Part shown: positions 16,904 through 24,250 of the stretch, piece after piece | Numbering within the stretch: position 1 is the first letter of the stretch | How the letters are laid out: each line of letters starts with the position of its first letter | DNA from: Rubripirellula reticaptiva | GTDB taxonomy: Bacteria > Planctomycetota > Planctomycetia > Pirellulales > Pirellulaceae | Length of the DNA: 64,000 bases | Direction: 5' to 3' | Assembly: GCF_007860175.1 (NCBI RefSeq) | Contig: NZ_SJPX01000002.1 | Coordinates: 62,001 to 126,000, forward strand | Notes under the pieces: model-generated | Database searches by the model: none | What the model was told of the DNA's origin: nothing | What the model saw: only the letters and a program-made list of their open reading frames with translations | Position numbers and translations under genes: made by a program

Positions 16904-17554
16904 CTAGGACTGTACGACATCGTACAAGTCGAACCACAGGTCTCGCACGTTGGTGGACTTGCTTAGCTGGCGACGCGACAGTTCTGCGCTGACACGGTCA
17001 GCAATCTCGTCAGACGAATCGGCTATCAACGATTCGGTAAGTTCCTGGATCAACGAGCGACTGTTACCAGTGCGGTGTAGGGTAGTTGCGCCTGGAAAAT
17101 CATGGTGACTGGTTGCCAACATGATTTGATTGCGACGCCTTGCCGACCTCAACAAGCCGCACCACGCCCATCGACTTAATTGCTCGGCCCCATCCACAAC
17201 CAGCAGTCCGCCACTGGCAAGCGAGACTTGAGCTTGCCGCACCCGCCGCGCCGCCGTGTAGCGGTACCGAATCCGCGAAAGAAATGTCATCGACGGCGAG
17301 ACACACAATTGCAGCGGAGCAACGGCAACTCGCTCTGATTCGAACCGACGCACGACTTCCGCCACCAACGTACTCTTGCCTGTGCCATGCGGACCGACAA
17401 TCAAGCCACACCTAGATTGCCCTAGTCGATCGACGATCGCATCCAGTTGGGCACGTTCGTCGCCGATGCTAAATCGATAGGGAATCGCACCGGGGCGAAC
17501 GAACCGAGTACAAAACGGGTTGGACACCGCAGCATCCGCGACGGTCGAAATCAC
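16904..17554 (-). CDS. P-loop ATPase (AAA/ExeA-like), third gene of an arrestin-like operon
   Basis: The 216-residue product has a Walker A motif GPHGTGKST at residues 54-62 and a Walker B-like strand LLVVDGAEQLS near residue 120, with the sensor-like strand QIMLATSHHDF. The segment before Walker A (NPFCTRFVRPG, FSIGDERAQLDAIVDRL) recalls ExeA/TniB-type AAA ATPases. The start codon overlaps the stop of the upstream arrestin-like gene by four bases. No other domain is attached. The role is unknown; it may power assembly or regulation of the two arrestin-like partners. Confidence 0.8.
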   Translation of the reverse strand: MISTVADAAVSNPFCTRFVRPGAIPYRFSIGDERAQLDAIVDRLGQSRCGLIVGPHGTGKSTLVAEVVRRFESERVAVAPLQLCVSPSMTFLSRIRYRYTAARRVRQAQVSLASGGLLVVDGAEQLSRWAWCGLLRSARRRNQIMLATSHHDFPGATTLHRTGNSRSLIQELTESLIADSSDEIADRVSAELSRRQLSKSTNVRDLWFDLYDVVQS

Positions 17555-18096
17555 GACCCCAGCATCACCGCAGCATCTTCGTCAGCGCTGTCATTCGCCT
17601 TTGAATTCAAGTCACGCTTGCGAGGTGAAACTACCGACAGCGGACCACTCTGATCTTCAACAACAGGCGAGACCAAATTGAACGGCTGTTCCGCCATGAT
17701 TTTGCGACCATCGCTCAGAAACAACCGCATTCGGATACACCAACGCACCGTGATCAGATGGCCGTGGTAGCTAAGCGGCGAGGCTGGCAGGACACAACGA
17801 ATCGATTGCTCGTCCGCCAACCCCATGCGACGAATCTGGCTTTCGACAATACGGTAAAAATGATGCACGTGCAGATCTTCGTCGCCCTTACCTTCGGTGT
17901 GCCACAGGACGGACACTTCGATACTTTGCAGATCGTCGACCGAAATACGGCGAACTCGCCATTTTGCAACCAACTCTCCACCAGCTTGATAAACCCCATC
18001 CTCGCGGCAAAGCGAGATGTTCAGCGCGGGCTGCGTTTCACAGGCAGACCCGGCGGGTGAACGACGACGGGGAAACTTCGGCAGAACGATGGCCAC
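17551..18096 (-). CDS. Arrestin-like beta-sandwich protein, second gene of the operon
   Basis: The 181-residue product contains beta-rich segments: ISLCREDGVYQAGGELVAKWRVR, then LQSIEVSVLWHTEGKGDEDLHVHHFYR, then IRCVLPASPLSYHGHLITVRWCIRMRLFLSDGR. The layout (a ligand-strand opening, 'sequence of L-x-V-L-W-x-T-x-G', and 'P-x-S-Y-H-G-x-x-I-x-V-R-W') mirrors the C-terminal half of the neighbouring 362-residue protein and resembles arrestin N/C domains. It overlaps the upstream gene by 76 bases in another frame and the downstream ATPase by four, so translation is coupled. The family assignment is by pattern only. Confidence 0.68.
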   Translation of the reverse strand: MAIVLPKFPRRRSPAGSACETQPALNISLCREDGVYQAGGELVAKWRVRRISVDDLQSIEVSVLWHTEGKGDEDLHVHHFYRIVESQIRRMGLADEQSIRCVLPASPLSYHGHLITVRWCIRMRLFLSDGRKIMAEQPFNLVSPVVEDQSGPLSVVSPRKRDLNSKANDSADEDAAVMLGS

Positions 18097-19109
18097 GGAC
18101 GAGATTCTCCACGAACAACAATTTTCCAGCGGATGGCATTGTGGGTACCCACAAACGAATGCATCACGCCAGCAGGCAACTCAACGGCTAATTGTTGCTC
18201 CCAAGGCACCATTGGGTCAACGCGTACTTCGCGTTCTTTACACAGAACTTGACTAAAAGATTCATAGCGATCGACGCGAACATCAGTGCCTTGGCGGTAA
18301 AAAGTCTCTTCTTCGCAAGTCAGGTGGACACTCAGGCGTTTCAGCTTCAAACGACCCATCTGCGACACGTACACATCCAGCTTGTCGCCCGGCGTCAGCG
18401 GATGGTGGCTGATTTCAACGATTGTAGAGCCGACCCCGGCATTCTGGCGAAGCTGGGCCAGAAAGTACTTGATCGCCCAAACACCGATCACCGCAAAGGG
18501 AACCAGCAAAGTTGCAACGATCCAGCGTGGCCGCCCGTACCAAAACCCGGACACAACCACGGCCAACAGCACGAACCAAACGGTGTTCCACAATAGCGCC
18601 AATGTCGCTGGACCGATGACGCCCGATTCGGGTGTCTCGGACGACAATCGGTACGTCAGCCGTTCACCGGGACTGTCGTTCATGGAACGAACCCCCGGCA
18701 CACTGGGCAACTTTGTGCCGCCGTCTGGCGACTGGCCGATCAAGTCGATAGCGCCTTTTTCGAGCGCCTTGGTACGGGTGAAAATATTGCTTCGGCGCTC
18801 GCTGCTGGCCCCGAATCGCATCAAGCGAAAGATCAGACCACCGATGCCCGTCAACAGCGACGCCAACGAAAGGATCCCAAAAATCCACGTGCTCAAACTG
18901 GTCGAGAACGCTTCGGTTGGCACATTGGCGACACTCATCGGCGCAAACCGATTGATCAACACCAGCGTCAATCCAAAGACGCCGGTTAAGAACAACAGCA
19001 TGTAAAAGACGGCTTCGCCGGCAACACCGCTCGCGTCGTTACTCAGTCGCCGCTTGCCCCGTTTTTTACTCCAGGGCGTCGGTATCCACGATCGCGGAAA
19101 ACGGGGCAT
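18021..19109 (-). CDS. Membrane protein with C-terminal arrestin-like domain, first gene of the operon
   Basis: The 362-residue protein has four membrane segments. The first two are near residues 30-55 and 72-95 and the next two near residues 170-215 (ALLWNTVWFVLLAVVVSGFWYG and IVATLLVPFAVIGVWAIKYFL). A cytosolic beta-sandwich of about 140 residues follows: TIVEISHHPLTPGDKLDVYV, LKLKRLSVHLTCEEETFYRQGTD, VELPAGVMHSFVGTHNAIRWKIVVRG. That layout is arrestin-like. It begins 18 bases after the stop of the alpha-CTD gene, so all four genes may be co-transcribed. Several planctomycete genomes carry comparable proteins as hypothetical; function unknown. Confidence 0.75.
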   Translation of the reverse strand: MPRFPRSWIPTPWSKKRGKRRLSNDASGVAGEAVFYMLLFLTGVFGLTLVLINRFAPMSVANVPTEAFSTSLSTWIFGILSLASLLTGIGGLIFRLMRFGASSERRSNIFTRTKALEKGAIDLIGQSPDGGTKLPSVPGVRSMNDSPGERLTYRLSSETPESGVIGPATLALLWNTVWFVLLAVVVSGFWYGRPRWIVATLLVPFAVIGVWAIKYFLAQLRQNAGVGSTIVEISHHPLTPGDKLDVYVSQMGRLKLKRLSVHLTCEEETFYRQGTDVRVDRYESFSQVLCKEREVRVDPMVPWEQQLAVELPAGVMHSFVGTHNAIRWKIVVRGESRPWPSFCRSFPVVVHPPGLPVKRSPR

Positions 19110-19127
19110 GCTTTAGAACTTTGGCCT

Positions 19128-19397
19128 TTAGACCCGTGCCGCTTGGCGACCGGGGCGATAGAAGCCGAGCGACTCGAGAGCGGCATAAACTTCGTCGAGT
19201 GTCTTTTCGCCAAAGTTGCTGATCGACAGCAAACGGCGAGGTGTCGCGTTGAGCAAATCGCGAACTGTCAAAATGCCGGTCTCTTCGAGACAATTGGTGG
19301 TCCGAACGGACAACTCCATTTCGGCGATGCTTAAATCCAAACGTTCGCTACGCAAACGCGACTCTTCTTCAACGCGGCTCAGCGGAATGCGGGTCAT
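19128..19397 (-). CDS. Stand-alone RNA polymerase alpha C-terminal-domain-like protein
   Basis: The 89-residue product is essentially one alpha-CTD: LDLSIAEMELSVRTTNCLEETGILTVRDLLNATPRRLLSISNFGEKTLDEV contains the helix-hairpin-helix core of RpoA CTD, which binds UP elements and activators. The subunit assembly domain is absent. The ATG at 19397 has GGGAG seven bases upstream; the longer in-frame extension back to 19559 has no homologous features. Free-standing alpha-CTD proteins occur in planctomycetes and may bind DNA or regulators. It is 18 bases from the membrane arrestin-like gene. Confidence 0.88.
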   Translation of the reverse strand: MTRIPLSRVEEESRLRSERLDLSIAEMELSVRTTNCLEETGILTVRDLLNATPRRLLSISNFGEKTLDEVYAALESLGFYRPGRQAARV

Positions 19398-19601
19398 GCC
19401 AAACTCCCTTTTGTGATGGATCGACCGATGATACAAACGGGCATGAAAGAACCGCCGCCCTGTGACTTGCGTCCCGCGGCCTGCGTGCTTCCTTGCCTGC
19501 GTTTTCCAGATACGCCGAATGTAGAAGATACGCGACAGCGAAGAAAGCCGCCGTGTCACTCAGAAAGCAAAGTTTTTTGCCGCAAGTTTGCTATCAAATC
19601 A

Positions 19602-20345
19602 CTACTGACCAGCCGGCGTGACCCACATTGGCTGGAACCGACTGGTCGCCTGGGAAGTGTGGCTAACGGACGCTTGTTCCGCACGCTCCAGTGAGACAAC
19701 CAAGTCCACCGATTCCGGCATGCGACGTGGCTCGGCGATTGGCTCTGCCGAATCATGTGTGTCGGCTTCAAACAAATCAGTCAGTTCGATTTGCCGCTTA
19801 TTCTGTAAGCCAGCAGAGCCTTCGCGATTGAACTGATTTGCCTGACCAGACGGTCGAGACGTCACGTAGATTCGGTCACCCGGCTGAAGCTCATAGTTCG
19901 TCGACGAGTCACCCGACTGAGCGATCTCTCGGTAACAAATCGGCAGCTTCACGCGGGCCGATTCGGCTGACACCGATTCAGGCGATTCCGACCGGGTCAA
20001 ATGAATCTCGCAGGTCGACCCAGCACCGGTCAGACCGCCTGCGGCAGAGATGCCGTCGAGCACCGTCGAACGCTCGTCCAACGGAAAGCTGCCCGGCGAA
20101 TTGACTTCGCCCAATACGTAATATCGGCCGGCGGGCTCGGATCTGTTCGGCATGCCTGATGGCCGATCCGCTGTTTGCTGATTTTCGGACTGCTGCTTTA
20201 CGACGGGCTCGATCAAGAGATGCCCAGTTGCGATCGCCGACAGCCCCAAACTGCTGCATCCGGTTGACGACAGCGTCACACCAGCCAACAGCCCCACCAT
20301 CACGAAGCGACGTAGTCCATCAGGACTGAGTGCATTTGAAGGCAT
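19602..20345 (-). CDS. SLBB-domain lipoprotein, polysaccharide-export related
   Basis: The 247-residue product starts MPSNALSPDGLRRFVMVG and has a lipobox ending STGC, so it is a lipoprotein. Its core RYYVLGEVNSPGSFPLDERS followed by a 'ldgIsaAGGLT' helix is an SLBB domain, and LQPGDRIYVTS is the typical closing strand of capsule-export proteins (Wza/GfcC type). The usual N-terminal Poly_export domain is absent, so it is a shorter relative. wecB lies upstream on the same strand, 231 bases away with an 18-bp repeat tract between, which fits a shared exopolysaccharide context. The last 70 residues are Ser/Glu-rich and look disordered. Confidence 0.8.
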   Translation of the reverse strand: MPSNALSPDGLRRFVMVGLLAGVTLSSTGCSSLGLSAIATGHLLIEPVVKQQSENQQTADRPSGMPNRSEPAGRYYVLGEVNSPGSFPLDERSTVLDGISAAGGLTGAGSTCEIHLTRSESPESVSAESARVKLPICYREIAQSGDSSTNYELQPGDRIYVTSRPSGQANQFNREGSAGLQNKRQIELTDLFEADTHDSAEPIAEPRRMPESVDLVVSLERAEQASVSHTSQATSRFQPMWVTPAGQ

Positions 20346-20453
20346 CGTCACAAGAATCCACATTGTCGAGAGCCGCGAACCGATCATCCGAACTACCGGA
20401 TAATTCGGCACGATCGCTTCACCCGTCACAACATGATCGGTTCGCGCGACAGG

Positions 20454-20525
20454 ACCGGCACGACTGCGAAAACCCGAACGACCGTAAGAACCCGAACGAT
20501 GCAAAGAACCGGCACAACCGGCAAA
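20454..20525. repeat. Four imperfect 18-bp tandem repeats between wecB and the SLBB gene
   Basis: Four consecutive 18-base units start at 20454, 20472, 20490 and 20508: ACCGGCACGACTGCGAAA, ACCCGAACGACCGTAAGA, ACCCGAACGATGCAAAGA and ACCGGCACAACCGGCAAA. Units 1 and 4, and 2 and 3, are most alike, giving an A-B-B-A pattern. The tract lies entirely outside the two flanking minus-strand genes. It could be a minisatellite or a multi-copy protein-binding site. Confidence 0.85.
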
Positions 20526-20576
20526 TCTTGACGCGCCCGACGCTCAGCCACTGCCGCAAAGGCCTCGGCGACCGAA

Positions 20577-21746
20577 TCAGCCCTGCTGGCCCGGCCACCT
20601 TTCCAACATCCAGTCAACGATCCGGGACGACGACTTGCCGTCACCGTACGGATTTTCGACGACCCTGGACTTCTTGCCATCGCGAGACTGCCCGTCAACA
20701 GCTGCTAGCGATTCGCTGACCCGGCGGACAATCAATTCGCGATTCGTGCCAACCAGTTCCGCCAATCCGGCGTCCACGGCTTCGGGGCGTTCGGTTTTAT
20801 CGCGAGTCACCAGCACGGCGTTCCCCAGCGACGGGGCTTCTTCCTGGACGCCGCCGGAATCCGTCAACACGACGCTGGCACGGTCCATCAACCACACGAA
20901 TTGCGGATAGTCGGCTGGTGGCACCAAATGAACGTTTTCTAAACCAGCCAAACGCTCGTGGACGGGCCCCTTGACGTTCGGGTTCAGGTGAACGGGATAG
21001 ATGAACTGAGTTTCGGGATGCAACCGGGCCAGTTCAGCGACCGCATCCAGAATCGACGCCAGCCCAGGGCCAAAGTTTTCGCGTCGGTGCCCGGTGACCA
21101 ATACAACCGAGTCGGCGGTAGCCGCCGGATACTGCTGGCGCCACTTGGCATCGTCGCTGCGTTCTTTTTCGACGGTATGCAGAAGAGCGTCGATGACCGT
21201 GTTGCCTGTCACCCGGATATTCGCCTCGGGGACGCCTTCCCGCCGCAACGCTTCGGCGCTGCGATTGGTCGGCGCGCAGTGCAGTTCAGTGATGATTCCA
21301 GCGACGCGCCGATTGAATTCTTCGGGCCACGGAGCCGTCAAATCACCCGTTCGCAAACCAGCTTCGACATGAACGATCGGTATCCGGTGATAAAACGCCG
21401 CCATGGCTGCTGCCATCACCGTCGTCGTGTCACCCTGGACGACGACACAGTCGGGTTTCTGATCAACGATCACACCGTCGACAGCTTGCAAGCAAGCTGC
21501 GGTCAGCCCCGTCAGAGTCTGGCCGGGCTTCATCAATCCCAGATCGATGTCGGGCGTGATCCCAAAGTAACCCAGCACTTGAGCAAGCATTTCGCGGTGC
21601 TGGCCGGTCGAACAAACGATTGCATCGATGCTTTCAGGGCGTTTTTGGCATTCCAAGATCACCGGGCACAACTTAATGGCCTCGGGACGTGTTCCAAAGA
21701 CGATTAATGGGCGAAGGGGGCGATTTGGGAGTCGTGAGTCGGTCAT
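20577..21746 (-). CDS. wecB: UDP-N-acetylglucosamine 2-epimerase, non-hydrolysing
   Basis: The 389-residue enzyme interconverts UDP-GlcNAc and UDP-ManNAc for surface polysaccharides. Diagnostic segments are IVFGTRPEAIKLCPVI at the N-terminus, VVVQGDTTTVMAAAMAAFY, VHVEAGLRTGDLTAPWPEE, HRRENFGPGL, and VLTDSGGVQEEAPSLGNAVLVTRD with the substrate-binding DSGG loop and RxxTERPE region. Length is normal. Downstream lies an SLBB lipoprotein, consistent with exopolysaccharide production. The gene is transcribed away from the disordered-protein gene at 22157. Confidence 0.95.
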   Translation of the reverse strand: MTDSRLPNRPLRPLIVFGTRPEAIKLCPVILECQKRPESIDAIVCSTGQHREMLAQVLGYFGITPDIDLGLMKPGQTLTGLTAACLQAVDGVIVDQKPDCVVVQGDTTTVMAAAMAAFYHRIPIVHVEAGLRTGDLTAPWPEEFNRRVAGIITELHCAPTNRSAEALRREGVPEANIRVTGNTVIDALLHTVEKERSDDAKWRQQYPAATADSVVLVTGHRRENFGPGLASILDAVAELARLHPETQFIYPVHLNPNVKGPVHERLAGLENVHLVPPADYPQFVWLMDRASVVLTDSGGVQEEAPSLGNAVLVTRDKTERPEAVDAGLAELVGTNRELIVRRVSESLAAVDGQSRDGKKSRVVENPYGDGKSSSRIVDWMLERWPGQQG

Positions 21747-22156
21747 CGGAGCGTTTTCAGAGGAATTTAAAGAATTGGCGAGCTGTATTTGCGTCAGTTT
21801 TACGGATCGGCCATCGCTTGGCCTTGGGGAGAGAATGATCGGCGGATATACCTATAGTCGACGGTGGCGAGCGGCGAGAAACTTTTCCTAACTCCGCCCA
21901 CCCTCAAATTTGTGGCGCCAAGTCAGGCGATTGCATGCGGCAGACGGATTCGAGCGGTATTCTCCCCATCGGAAATCGACGCCTCTTGTGGCTCCTGGGC
22001 GACACTTCCCCACCTTTCACTACTTTAAACACTCGCTTTTCCCCAACCACTGGCGAGCCCGCGCGAGACTTTGGCAGCAAAAATCGCCCCTGATGCGATT
22101 TCCGTCAAGCCGCAGCGGCTCTCCGTCCACACCCAATTCGCTGAAGCGACCCATTT
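21747..22156. other. Divergent intergenic region between wecB and the disordered-protein gene
   Basis: This 410-base region must carry both promoters. I see no gene, no long inverted repeat and no recognisable riboswitch in it; short open frames are shadows. No convincing Shine-Dalgarno precedes the ATG at 22157. Confidence 0.5.
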
Positions 22157-23986
22157 ATGAGATCCGATCACTGGAACTTCCTGGCCAATCTGCTGGGAAC
22201 CCCTGGGCCGGCAGAGCCACCAAAGAAGGCCGCCCCCAAAGCCGAAGCCAAGAAACCGGAAGCAGCCAAGTCTGAACCGACTCCCGAAGTGACTCCTCCG
22301 CCTGTCACAACGCAGGCAGAGGTTGCCGAGTCTGTGTCGCAACCCTCCAGCGACAACACGGATGACTTGGATGATATTTTCGCCCACTTCAACCGCAAAG
22401 ACGACCGCGACGACGCTCCGTCAGCAACGCCGAAAGCTGCCACACCAAAGCCTGCTGAAAAACCTGTTGCGGAAAAGCATTCCGAACCAACACCGCGCCC
22501 GGCTTCAAAAGCATCGGCGTTTTCAGACGACAATGACGTTGCTGCGGATGACGTGCTTGATGCATTGACGGCCGTCGAGCCTCCGCAGATTCTGCCTGGC
22601 TTTGGTGCTCCGGCACGATCCTCGGGCGAGTCTTCGTACGACCCGGCTCCGGTCGCTAAGCCAGACCCAACCGCACTCGATCGAGCAATCGGCCGCGGCG
22701 ATGACCAAGCAAAACGACAAGAACGCCCCGCGCGTGACGACCGACCGGCCCGTAGTGAACGACCACGTCGCGATGATCGTTCGGCTCGTGAGGATCGCCC
22801 AGCACGCGAAGAGCGCCCGGCACGTGAAGAGCGCCCGGCACGCGACGATCGCGATGACTCGCTACGCCGCGATTCAGATTCGTCTCGCGGCCGTTCGCGG
22901 TCAGAATCAGGATCGAAAGCCTCTAGCGGTTTCGGAACCGGATTGGTCGATGATTTTGACGATACCGATGACGTTGACGTCACCGAATCCAAGCCGGCTC
23001 AGCGTAGCGACCAAGACGGTGATGGCGAAGGCCGCCCGGCTCGTCGACGACGCGGTCGGCGGGGATCTCGCCAACGGACGTCCGAAGACGAAGTTGCCAA
23101 GATCAACGATAAGGACGACAACGAATCCGCATCGGCCAGCCCAGCCCGGCGCAGCGATCCGGCCCGCAACAGCAATAGCGACCGCGATCAAAGCAACGAC
23201 GGCGAGGGAACTTCACGTGGCGGATCTCGCCGACGAGGTCGCTCGCGCGGCGGACGCGGCGAAGAATCGCAAACCGAAAACTCTCGCAGCGATTCATCCG
23301 AAGCACCCAAAGCACGCATTCGACGCGACTTTGATGACCTCGACGATAATGATGTCGATGACGACATCTTGTCGATAGACATCGATGACGATGATGACAG
23401 CGGCACAGACCGCGAACCGGCGTCAGAAGGCGATGAAGAACGTCGACCTCGGTCACGTCGTCGCGGACGACGCGGACGCGGACGCGGACGTGGACGTGGA
23501 GGCGAAGGAAACACCAACGATTCACCGGATACCGAATCGCCTAAGGACCGCCCGTCGCGCGACTCGGGTAGTCAGCGTCCAGATCCGCTTGCGTCAAAAT
23601 CGGCCTTCGGCAGTGACGACGACGATGATGATGATGACGTTTCAGTCGCGCCAAAACGCGACGACGAGTCGGACAGTGAAACCGAAACTCGCGCTCGACG
23701 GCCTCGCCGACGTGGCGGACGTGGACGCAGCAGCGAAGACACTGGCTCGACCGATTCCGACGGCGACAGCCAGCCACAATCCGGCCGCGGACGCTCGCGT
23801 TCCGATGGCCGTACACGCGACGACGCACCCGCGCCGCGCAGTGAACCTCGCCGTGCCGATGTACCAACCTGGCTGGACACCGTGAAGACGTTTGTCGATG
23901 GGAACATCGAAAACCACGCTCGAAACAAAGGTGGCGGCGGTGGCAATGGCGGTGGTGGACGCGGCGGACGCGGACGCCGACGTTAA
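22157..23986 (+). CDS. Large intrinsically disordered Arg/Asp/Ser-rich protein
   Basis: The 609-residue protein has almost no hydrophobic core. After a short folded-looking start (MRSDHWNFLANLLGTP) comes a Pro/Lys/Ala/Glu linker, then an arginine-rich repeat region around 190-240 made of RPAREE/RPARDD units (18-bp DNA repeats at about 22785-22850). Alternating Arg/Gly/Ser patches (RRRGRRGSR, GRSRGGRG, RGRGRGRG) and Asp runs (DIDDDDDSG, SDDDDDDDD) follow. The end is a glycine/arginine tail (GGGGGNGGGGRGGRGRRR) after a short conserved-looking VPTWLDTVKTFVDGNIENH. Such RG/RGG tails bind RNA; a role in RNA handling is inference. The final short segment is the best handle for a homology search. 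Confidence 0.75.
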   Translation: MRSDHWNFLANLLGTPGPAEPPKKAAPKAEAKKPEAAKSEPTPEVTPPPVTTQAEVAESVSQPSSDNTDDLDDIFAHFNRKDDRDDAPSATPKAATPKPAEKPVAEKHSEPTPRPASKASAFSDDNDVAADDVLDALTAVEPPQILPGFGAPARSSGESSYDPAPVAKPDPTALDRAIGRGDDQAKRQERPARDDRPARSERPRRDDRSAREDRPAREERPAREERPARDDRDDSLRRDSDSSRGRSRSESGSKASSGFGTGLVDDFDDTDDVDVTESKPAQRSDQDGDGEGRPARRRRGRRGSRQRTSEDEVAKINDKDDNESASASPARRSDPARNSNSDRDQSNDGEGTSRGGSRRRGRSRGGRGEESQTENSRSDSSEAPKARIRRDFDDLDDNDVDDDILSIDIDDDDDSGTDREPASEGDEERRPRSRRRGRRGRGRGRGRGGEGNTNDSPDTESPKDRPSRDSGSQRPDPLASKSAFGSDDDDDDDDVSVAPKRDDESDSETETRARRPRRRGGRGRSSEDTGSTDSDGDSQPQSGRGRSRSDGRTRDDAPAPRSEPRRADVPTWLDTVKTFVDGNIENHARNKGGGGGNGGGGRGGRGRRR

Positions 23987-24076
23987 TCGATTCGGGGTGG
24001 TTCCCGATCAACGCCTTTTCGCACTATGATGTGCGACAGAACAAGCGGTTGGCGCTTTAGCCAACTGCACTGAATC

Positions 24077-24190
24077 ACTTGCCCGTCAGTGGCGGTCCTT
24101 GCGACTGTGAATCGTGAACCTGGTCAGGCCTTAACTGGAGCAGCCATAAGCGGTGTAGCTTTGTGTGAGGGCCGCCTCTGACGGGCAAGT
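24077..24190 (+). ncRNA. ffs: Signal recognition particle RNA, small bacterial type (4.5S)
   Basis: The ends ACTTGCCCGTCAG and CTGACGGGCAAGT form a perfect 13-bp stem. It continues through GGCGG/CCGCC and CC/GG with small internal loops, giving the long hairpin of small SRP RNA. The Ffh-binding part is recognisable: GGTCAGG on one side and GGAGCAGCC on the other, matching the 5'-side GGTCAGG and 3'-side AGCAG of the bacterial symmetric/asymmetric loops. The apical part is CCTTAACTGG, so the loop is UAAC (a URRC-type loop) and not the usual GGAA. A T-run follows at 24190-24195. The gene sits about 60 bases upstream of dnaX, the same order as scr-dnaX in Bacillus subtilis. Confidence 0.9.
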
Positions 24191-24195
24191 TTTTT
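24190..24195 (+). terminator. T-run closing the SRP RNA gene
   Basis: The closing stem of the SRP RNA (TGACGGGCAAGT) runs into TTTTTT, so the RNA's own end stem doubles as an intrinsic terminator. Transcription of dnaX may start downstream or read through. Confidence 0.6.
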
Positions 24196-24250
24196 CGTCT
24201 CTCGAGCCGCTTCGACGCGCTCCTGCAACTCGTGCAATTGCAAGTCATCC

